Below, one piece after another: positions 6,443-11,290 of a DNA stretch of 38,846 nt (position 1 is its first letter; every line of letters begins with the position of its first letter). The DNA comes from a virus. Location: positions 1 to 38,846 of the IMG/VR virus record IMGVR_UViG_3300024940_000003; one strand, 5' to 3'. The position numbers and the translations under genes are program-made. Below the pieces are notes generated by a model. That model did no database searches. It saw only the letters and a list, made by a program, of their open reading frames with translations, and was not told where the DNA came from.

Positions 6443-6865
6443 TTAAGCTGTGCGTTCTAATAGGTTGTTTTGGCCAAATTTAGGAAATGAATAAACGTTA
6501 GTTTCAAATTTGGCGGTTTCGGTATGTGTTGCTTGATTAGCAACTGGAAAGTTTACATAGTTTTTAGTGAACCAAACGCTTGAGTTTTTTGCAGCGACGG
6601 TTTCGGCTAGGTATATTTTAACTTCACTTTCTAGTGCTAATGCGATATCGGAAAGTGTCCTAAGGGTCATATTTCTGCCACCATTTAGTAACTGAGTTAC
6701 GTGAGATTTCCCGCAACCTAGTCTGTCGCCAAGATCTTGTTTTTTTAATCCAAGCTCTTCTAATCTTTCCCAAATTTGTTCAGTTACATCAAGAATTAAA
6801 GCCTCTTGATTGTATTCTTTCTTGTTTTTTTCTGAAGCGTTAACCCAGTCTTTAATATTGTCCAT
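6443..6865 (-). CDS. HigA-like antitoxin with C-terminal extension
   Basis: A 140-residue XRE-type regulator. Residues about 30-85 form the helix-turn-helix domain (LGLKKQDLGDRLGCGKSHVT, LLNGGRNMTLRTLSDIALAL). The last 45 residues are an extra tail (SSVWFTKNYVNFPV, FETNVYSFPKFG) rich in aromatic residues. In chaperone-controlled TA systems such a tail (chaperone addiction region) makes the antitoxin depend on SecB. AGGA lies 7 bases before the ATG. It should bind the toxin and repress its own promoter through the palindromes at 7242-7276. Confidence 0.85.
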   Translation of the reverse strand: MDNIKDWVNASEKNKKEYNQEALILDVTEQIWERLEELGLKKQDLGDRLGCGKSHVTQLLNGGRNMTLRTLSDIALALESEVKIYLAETVAAKNSSVWFTKNYVNFPVANQATHTETAKFETNVYSFPKFGQNNLLERTA

Positions 6866-6881
6866 AATTTATCCTTTGAAA

Positions 6882-7238
6882 CTATTCAATTGCTTCATAT
6901 TTGGCTCTGTTGCGTTGTGCGCGCTCAAGGTCTGCAGGGTCGAGTTTTTGTTTTTTTTTGCAAATGTAATGGCTAATAACAAAAGTTCCTCTTTTTCTTG
7001 AGTGGTACCATCCGTATGCCCTCAGTCCACTTCTTGCTTTAATAGCAAATATACCGTCACCCTCAGGATTCATTTGGTCAGGTGATCTTAATTTCCCAAG
7101 ATTTGCAAATCTCTCAATTAGGGTTTTATGCTGAGCGATTGCCGTAGTTGGTTGTACTTGACCTTCTGCTATGGGTCGAGAGGCTGCTGCATCATCAGTT
7201 TCCTCAATAGTGAAAACATTACCTATATAAAATATCAC
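6882..7238 (-). CDS. HigB/RelE-like toxin (Gp49 family)
   Basis: A 118-residue protein of the phage-derived Gp49/RelE type: GIFAIKARSGLRAYGWYHSR followed by GTFVISHYICKKKQKLDPAD and a closing helix LERAQRNRAKYE. RelE-type toxins cut mRNA on the ribosome. Catalytic residues are not fixed in this family, but the basic patch is present. The start is GTG, with AGG 8 bases upstream. An out-of-frame ATG nearby is not used. It is first in the operon, before antitoxin and chaperone, the usual order of HigB-HigA-SecB modules. Confidence 0.82.
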   Translation of the reverse strand: MIFYIGNVFTIEETDDAAASRPIAEGQVQPTTAIAQHKTLIERFANLGKLRSPDQMNPEGDGIFAIKARSGLRAYGWYHSRKRGTFVISHYICKKKQKLDPADLERAQRNRAKYEAIE

Positions 7239-7241
7239 AAA

Positions 7242-7276
7242 GTTTACCTATATGTAAACATATTGACCAATATGTT
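7242..7276 (-). promoter_or_regulatory. two palindromes upstream of the TAC operon
   Basis: GTTTAC-6 nt-GTAAAC at 7242-7259 and a perfect 9-bp inverted repeat AACATATTG/CAATATGTT at 7257-7276 with a 2-nt centre. They overlap slightly and lie directly before the toxin GTG. HTH antitoxins usually bind such sites for autoregulation. I could not settle the -10/-35 boxes. The remaining bases to 7324 are AT-rich without a gene. Confidence 0.65.
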
Positions 7277-7324
7277 CTAATTAAATTCAGATTAAATTAA
7301 AATAATTTCTTAGCAAGTTTATCT

Positions 7325-7588
7325 TTAACATCCCCTGCGTTCCCATTTATCCTTAGCCTTCGCATCAGCTTTAGTCTGCCATTGCATATTGCTTGGGTGA
7401 TCTGCGCCGCCACAAGCAAGCGCTTGAACATGGTCTATTATGTAACCAGGGCATGAGCCTTTGCTGCGTCCAGTAGCAGGGCAGGGGTTAGATTGTTTAA
7501 ATTGGCTCTTAGCCTTATAGCTGCGTCTATACTCTGCTTGAACTGAAAAAGACGTAATAACCAGAAGTAATATCATTAAATATTTCAA
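7325..7588 (-). CDS. exported small HNH nuclease
   Basis: An 87-residue protein with a cleavable-looking signal peptide (hydrophobic core residues 3-14, SVQA before EYRR) followed by a compact HNH region: CPATGRSKGSCPGYIIDHVQ, ALACGGADHPSNMQW, then KADAKAKDKWERRGC. The IDH...N pattern holds the HNH residues. Two cysteine pairs may form disulfides outside the cytoplasm. The reading frame starts with TTG (7588). An ATG four codons later would shorten the signal peptide. A periplasmic nuclease in a lysogen could damage incoming DNA, an inference from location only. Confidence 0.75.
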   Translation of the reverse strand: MKYLMILLLVITSFSVQAEYRRSYKAKSQFKQSNPCPATGRSKGSCPGYIIDHVQALACGGADHPSNMQWQTKADAKAKDKWERRGC

Positions 7589-7608
7589 TTGATTTGTACG
7601 CTCTTAAA

Positions 7609-7797
7609 TTACATCTTTTCTTTAATGGTTTTATGCAGGTCATCAATCGATTTTCTTAGTGCTTTTTGTTCATCGATAGACTCTTGAATGAGTGCTTTTG
7701 TACCAAAGATAGCGAATGGTAAGAAAAACCATAATATTGCTAACACTACCAAGAAAAATACGGTGATAACACCTAGACCAGTATCTATATTATTCAT
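7609..7797 (-). CDS. 62-aa single-span membrane protein with coiled coil
   Basis: Residues 7-34 form a long hydrophobic segment (VITVFFLVVLAILWFFLPFA), then an acidic/basic helix (ESIDEQKALRKSIDDLHKTI) likely forms a coiled coil. AAGGA is 6 bases before the ATG, and the gene lies 9 bp after the PD-(D/E)XK gene. The organisation (membrane anchor plus coiled coil) resembles small phage exclusion proteins, but the function is unknown. Confidence 0.66.
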   Translation of the reverse strand: MNNIDTGLGVITVFFLVVLAILWFFLPFAIFGTKALIQESIDEQKALRKSIDDLHKTIKEKM

Positions 7798-7806
7798 AGA
7801 AGTCCT

Positions 7807-8583
7807 TTAACTTTGTTGGGTATTTTCTGTGGCTGATTTTGTTTTTATTTTAGCTGCTGCTTTGGCACTTTTCTTTAAAAAATCCTTTGCCGCCTTTGCT
7901 TCATCACTATCTACAAGCTCTCTTTTGAGCACTTCATTCTGGATTGTATTTTTGATGAACTCAGGCTCTGTTTTTCCTGCTCCTAATTTTTTCAATTCTT
8001 TAGTAATAGCTATAATAATAGGTTCTGTTGTTAGCAGGGCGGCTAATGAGAATTTGTTAGTTGCTTGCTGTTGCTGGAAGAATGCTGTCATTGATGACTG
8101 GGTGAATCCCTCGCGACTCAGGTTTCCAAAGCACTCGAGCATTTGTTGATTTTTTGGGCTTGTTTGTAAAATGTCTATTTCAAATATGAGAGCTTTATCA
8201 ATAGGTTGCTTGAAGTGTATTTTATAGACCTGCCAAATGACGCCGTTTGTTAATACCACCCATTCAATCCCATGGTTTGCACCATAATCAATTGCTTGCT
8301 TAATGTGGTTATCTTTTAACGCAACTCCAATAGCTTTTGCTTCGATAAGAAATCTTACATTTGCATCAACTTTCACGGCTAAATCGCAATAAGTACCTCG
8401 AATGGCAAACTCCGTGGTTATTTCAGTGTATTTCTTATAGCCAAACATGTCTGCAAGCATATCGCCGATAATGACTACCGTATCTGATTCGCTAATGTCT
8501 CTATCTTTAGCTTCGCTAAGTACAGTTTGATATTTTTTAAGCATCAACGATATTCTGTCAGTCACTTTTTTTGATATAGCCAT
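7807..8583 (-). CDS. PD-(D/E)XK nuclease, HsdR N-terminal-like
   Basis: A 258-residue protein. The N-terminal domain fits the restriction-type PD-(D/E)XK fold: FAIRGTYCDLAVKV (Asp67) and RFLIEAKA (Glu81, Lys83), followed by IKQAIDYGANHGIEWVVLTN, as in the N-terminal nuclease domain of type I restriction subunit R and related solitary proteins. No helicase motifs follow. The C-terminus is helical and lysine-rich (AAKDFLKKSAKAAAKIKTKS). AGGGG is 6 bases before the ATG. It is the next gene after cI on the same strand, so it is probably expressed in the lysogen and may act against superinfecting phage. Targets are unknown. Confidence 0.75.
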   Translation of the reverse strand: MAISKKVTDRISLMLKKYQTVLSEAKDRDISESDTVVIIGDMLADMFGYKKYTEITTEFAIRGTYCDLAVKVDANVRFLIEAKAIGVALKDNHIKQAIDYGANHGIEWVVLTNGVIWQVYKIHFKQPIDKALIFEIDILQTSPKNQQMLECFGNLSREGFTQSSMTAFFQQQQATNKFSLAALLTTEPIIIAITKELKKLGAGKTEPEFIKNTIQNEVLKRELVDSDEAKAAKDFLKKSAKAAAKIKTKSATENTQQS

Positions 8584-8610
8584 TAGATTCCCCTGTATAT
8601 TTACTTCAGA

Positions 8611-9333
8611 TTAAATCACTTCACTTTGTTTGTGTACGATTCTGCCAATTATCAAACATAAGTCACCAGTACATTGCTTACGCGGATATTTACGCTGATC
8701 TGGGTTGTCTGATGAAAGCCACCATATGCCGGCATCACGAAATAGACGTTTTACAGTTAACTCACCCTCGTAGTTGATTGCAAATGCTATTCCATCAACA
8801 GGGGTGGTGTCCTCTGTGTTAATTACAACAGTATCACCATCATTCATTCCTGGTGACATGCTATCGCCCCTAACCCCTGTCGCCAGAAGTTTAGATGGAT
8901 TGTAACCACGAGATTCAAACCATTGGCGCTGCATGACAATTGGGGATTTATCGTCTATATCATGGTCGATACTAAAGCCCACAATCCCTGCGGATAGCCT
9001 TAGATTGACTCTTCTAATCGAAGGATAGTCTGGGTTGTCGACAAGGTTGATTGGTTCAGGTTTGTATTCAGCAACATCTTGCTTTGCTGATCTGCTAAAT
9101 AAGGGGATGGTATTAGACGAACTATCTATCATGTCCCCATCTCCTGTTGCCAACCAATGAGGGTTTACATCACAAGCGCGAGCGATTTGCGCGGTAAATT
9201 CTGAGCCACTAGCATTACTTATCTCTAGTTTTGAGATGTTTGCTTGGCTTATTTTTACCTTCTCAGCTAATGCAGCTTGTGAAAGCTTTGCATTTTGTCG
9301 TGCTTTTTTTAGACGTTCACCATAGTTCATCAT
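8611..9333 (-). CDS. cI: CI-like LexA-family repressor
   Basis: A 240-residue repressor. Residues 5-62 are an XRE helix-turn-helix (LSQAALAEKVKISQANISKL). The C-terminal half is an S24 peptidase domain with cleavage site Ala115-Gly116, catalytic Ser158 (RGDSMSPG) and Lys195 (GELTVKRLF). It should dimerise on the ATAACTnnAGTTGT operators at both control regions and self-cleave with RecA during the SOS response, inducing the prophage. The longer frame to 9417 would begin inside the cro start and is rejected. The ATG at 9333 falls at the predicted start of transcription, so the mRNA may be leaderless. A second ATG follows immediately. Confidence 0.9.
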   Translation of the reverse strand: MMNYGERLKKARQNAKLSQAALAEKVKISQANISKLEISNASGSEFTAQIARACDVNPHWLATGDGDMIDSSSNTIPLFSRSAKQDVAEYKPEPINLVDNPDYPSIRRVNLRLSAGIVGFSIDHDIDDKSPIVMQRQWFESRGYNPSKLLATGVRGDSMSPGMNDGDTVVINTEDTTPVDGIAFAINYEGELTVKRLFRDAGIWWLSSDNPDQRKYPRKQCTGDLCLIIGRIVHKQSEVI

Positions 9334-9337
9334 CAAG

Positions 9338-9366
9338 TTTATACAATCAATCTTCTTTGTTGTAAA
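9338..9366 (-). promoter_or_regulatory. PRM-like promoter for cI
   Basis: Minus-strand boxes TTTACA (9366-9361) and TATAAA (9343-9338) are exactly 17 bp apart. The -35 box abuts the operator at 9367-9380, a layout in which bound CI can contact RNA polymerase and activate its own gene as in lambda. The predicted start falls about 9331-9333, at the ATG. Confidence 0.75.
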
Positions 9367-9409
9367 ACAACTAAAGTTATTGACAGGAATATAACTGTGG
9401 TTGTATTCT
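9367..9409 (+). promoter_or_regulatory. PR-like promoter and oR operators
   Basis: Operators ACAACTAAAGTTAT (9367-9380) and ATAACTGTGGTTGT (9391-9404) bracket TTGACA (9380-9385). A -10 box TATTCT (9404-9409) follows with an 18-bp spacer. The second operator fills the spacer, so CI binding there blocks PR. The 10-bp gap between operators and the placement match those of the PL-like region. Confidence 0.8.
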
Positions 9410-9415
9410 TCACTC

Positions 9416-9679
9416 ATGTCAAAATATTTCCTTGAAAAAATTGTTCAACTGGTTGATGGTCAGGTTTCTCTTGCTGAGAAATTAGCAACTGATGAAGACC
9501 CAATAAAACAAGCTCATGTTTGGCGATGGCTTAATACGACAGCTGAAGGAATACCTGCAAGATATGTTATTCGAGCATGCTCTGCTGTTAACTGGCATGT
9601 CACGCCACATGAGCTTCGCCCCGATCTATACCCACACCCTGATGACGGTTTGCCTGAACACTTAAGGAGTGCTGCATGA
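9416..9679 (+). CDS. cro: Cro-like (YdaS-type) repressor
   Basis: An 87-residue HTH protein (VSLAEKLATDEDPIKQAHVW, then RWLNTTAEGIPARYVIRACS) with the KITPHELRPDLYP-like ending (WHVTPHELRPDLYP) characteristic of the YdaS/Cro group. It stands divergent from cI as the first rightward gene and is expected to compete for the same operators and favour lysis. No ribosome site precedes the ATG. The predicted start of transcription from PR is at or beside the A of ATG, so the mRNA is probably leaderless. A TTG 15 bases upstream lies inside the promoter and is rejected. Confidence 0.85.
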   Translation: MSKYFLEKIVQLVDGQVSLAEKLATDEDPIKQAHVWRWLNTTAEGIPARYVIRACSAVNWHVTPHELRPDLYPHPDDGLPEHLRSAA

Positions 9680-9996
9680 TGCAACAATGGGGAGGCGCTG
9701 CAGCATATATAGCTAAATCGCAGAGAATATCTCATCAATCGCACCACGCGCAATCTGCTGGAATTCGACGTCCATATTCGCGTTGTCCATATGTTCGGTT
9801 AGCGCGTCATAAGCAATTGTCATCAGCCGTTTTTTTGAGGAGGGGTCTATTCTCAGTAATGGCAAAAGAACCCTGTTACTCATTGCCAATGCTTCATGCC
9901 TGGCATGCAAAGCGCGATGCGCGTCTTCTAATGCTGCTAATCGTTTCTCAAGTGACATTTTTACTCTCTTTATTTTTAATTACTTTCTTTAGATGA
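9676..9996 (+). CDS. doubtful ORF after cro
   Basis: The frame opens with two ATGs behind a strong AAGGAG (6 bases) and overlaps the cro stop (ATGATG), so ribosomes probably start here. The 106-residue product, however, looks like a shadow of the opposite-strand gene: it is rich in His, Arg and Ser in an irregular way and ends in a hydrophobic run (LLMLLIVSQVTFLLSLFLIT). Either a short real gene was disrupted or the region codes on both strands. Low confidence that the full product is functional. Confidence 0.28.
   Translation: MMQQWGGAAAYIAKSQRISHQSHHAQSAGIRRPYSRCPYVRLARHKQLSSAVFLRRGLFSVMAKEPCYSLPMLHAWHAKRDARLLMLLIVSQVTFLLSLFLITFFR
9713..9958 (-). CDS. 81-aa coiled-coil protein, antisense to PR transcript
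   Basis: Begins MSLEKRLAALEDAHRALHAR, a regular heptad helix, followed by a second helical part (SSKKRLMTIAYDALTEHMDN) and IARGAIDEIFSAI. AGAGAG lies 6 bases before the ATG. The composition looks like a true protein, unlike the opposite frame. Phage proteins of similar length and start are common hypothetical genes. It reads against the rightward early transcript, so it may be expressed only in the lysogen. Function unknown. Confidence 0.6.
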   Translation of the reverse strand: MSLEKRLAALEDAHRALHARHEALAMSNRVLLPLLRIDPSSKKRLMTIAYDALTEHMDNANMDVEFQQIARGAIDEIFSAI

Positions 9997-10003
9997 CTGA
10001 ATT

Positions 10004-10032
10004 ATGTATGTGTTTATTGATGAACCATACAT
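10004..10032. promoter_or_regulatory. inverted repeat between divergent genes
   Basis: ATGTATG (10004-10010) pairs with CATACAT (10026-10032) around a 15-nt centre, between the antisense coiled-coil gene and the CII-like gene. It could be an operator or a leader hairpin. No run of T follows. Promoter boxes here are not convincing. Confidence 0.4.
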
Positions 10033-10050
10033 TTATTTAGGAGGAAATAA

Positions 10051-10488
10051 ATGTTGACTATTAGACATTTAGCACACCAGTTAGCCCAACACCGAATTGG
10101 GGATTTAGCTTTATTCATGGGGAAAGATCCTCAAGGGTTGCGTAATAAGCTTAATTTCAATTCAGAGAATGCTCATTTATATGTTCAAGAGTTTGAGCAG
10201 ATTGTTGATTTTACTGATACTAATTTTTCTGTTGCTGAGTATTTCGCAGCCAAATGTAATGCGGTGGTGGTGAAGTTGCCAACAATCAATGATGGTGGAG
10301 ACATGTGTCTGCTCGATTCGTACATGCAGATCATGAAAGAGATGGGAGACTTAGCTACTGAGTTTCAAAAGGCATATGCGGATGGCGATATTGATAGAAA
10401 AGAGTTTAAGCGCATAGCTAATGAGGTATCAGGTGTTCAGGGCAAGCTCTTGGCATTTCAAAACACTGTAGAAAGCAAAGTGACATAA
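10051..10488 (+). CDS. CII-family phage regulator (CP76-like)
   Basis: A 145-residue protein matching the phage regulatory CII/CP76 family: IGDLALFMGKDPQGLRNKLN near the N-terminus as the HTH, a central LYVQEFEQIVDFTDTNFSVA, and a C-terminal helical region (LLDSYMQIMKEMGDLATEFQ, GDIDRKEFKRIANEVS). Members control early or replication genes in temperate phages. A perfect AGGAGG stands 7 bases before the ATG, giving strong expression. It follows the cro gene by about 370 bp. Confidence 0.8.
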   Translation: MLTIRHLAHQLAQHRIGDLALFMGKDPQGLRNKLNFNSENAHLYVQEFEQIVDFTDTNFSVAEYFAAKCNAVVVKLPTINDGGDMCLLDSYMQIMKEMGDLATEFQKAYADGDIDRKEFKRIANEVSGVQGKLLAFQNTVESKVT

Positions 10489-10562
10489 CTAGCAGTTTTG
10501 ATTAATCCGCAATAAGTAGAACCCCCGCGCCCCGTATAAGGATATAAGAGGAAGTAGCAAAT

Positions 10563-10685
10563 ATGATTAAAAGTTTAGTAAACAGTTCCAAGTTTAGGGG
10601 TGAAACGGGTCCTTCTGGCACTTTCATGAATACGGGTCGAAACGAGCGTGATTTGTCTCACATAAACGGTGTTGGAACATACTAA
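10563..10685 (+). CDS. 40-aa hypothetical protein
   Basis: Begins MIKSLVNSSKFRGETGPSGT and ends INGVGTY. It is hydrophilic, Gly/Asn/Ser rich, with no membrane segment. AGAGGAAG precedes the ATG by about 8 bases, and the next ATG follows the stop after two bases. Too short for most gene finders. Operon spacing supports translation. Function unknown. The upstream 10489-10562 has no gene. Confidence 0.55.
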   Translation: MIKSLVNSSKFRGETGPSGTFMNTGRNERDLSHINGVGTY

Positions 10686-10687
10686 AC

Positions 10688-11290
10688 ATGCTTAAGGTTA
10701 ATGTCAGAGCTGACTTTTCAGCTATCAACAAAAAATTAAAATCTTTATCAAATGATATTGAGAAGAAGGTAATTCCTGCTGCACTGAATAAAGTAGGTGC
10801 AAAGGGAAAAGTAGAAATGTCTCGTGCTATTGCAGCAGAGTTCAATATTCCAAGAAGTGAAGTTACAAGTAGATTGAAGTTGACTAGAGCCGGTCGTAAA
10901 TTTACTCAGTGGCTTGTGCAGCTCGATCCATTTGCGTCACGTAGATTTGGTAGATCTCTTAATTTAATCCGCTTTATGGAAAAGAAAGTGACTCTAGCTG
11001 AGGGGAAGCGCCGTAATAAAGCCGGTACCCAAAATCAACTTCATTTTCAAATTAAGCGAGCTGGTGGAAAGAAAATAATCACGGGTGCATTCATTGGCAA
11101 TAAAGGCCGTACCGTGTTTGTTCGCCAGTCAGATGCAAGACTCCCAATTAAAGCTTTGTCCACCATTGATGTTCCCCAAATGTTCAATACTCGTTTGATT
11201 CGTTCACGTGTTGAAGAGCGTATTCGTAAAGAGCTGGTTGTTGAATTTGACCGAGCTATCAAAGCTGTTACAACAGGAATTATAAAATGA
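10688..11290 (+). CDS. minor tail protein Z-like, displaced
   Basis: A 200-residue protein resembling lambda gpZ: an N-terminal helical part with IPAALNKVGAKGKVEMSRAI, a basic centre, then ITGAFIGNKGRTVFVRQ and LPIKALSTIDVPQMFNTRLI, in the order seen in gpZ (GAFI, basic strand, P-I-x-x-x-x-IP/VP). GpZ helps complete the tail so that it can join heads. The odd feature is the place: it lies between a CII-like regulator and the primase, while the expected slot between the FII-like and U-like genes (23193) has no Z. Coupled to the primase gene by ATGA. Confidence 0.78.
   Translation: MLKVNVRADFSAINKKLKSLSNDIEKKVIPAALNKVGAKGKVEMSRAIAAEFNIPRSEVTSRLKLTRAGRKFTQWLVQLDPFASRRFGRSLNLIRFMEKKVTLAEGKRRNKAGTQNQLHFQIKRAGGKKIITGAFIGNKGRTVFVRQSDARLPIKALSTIDVPQMFNTRLIRSRVEERIRKELVVEFDRAIKAVTTGIIK

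Noticed and set aside
9350-9363. Third oR operator left of 9367
   Set aside because: Only 9 of 14 bases match and spacing is 17 rather than 24 bp.
9334-9417. Longer CI start giving 28 extra residues
   Set aside because: It would start inside the cro ATG and span the promoters. The extra residues do not resemble a repressor N-terminus, and MNYGERLKKAR is a typical repressor start.
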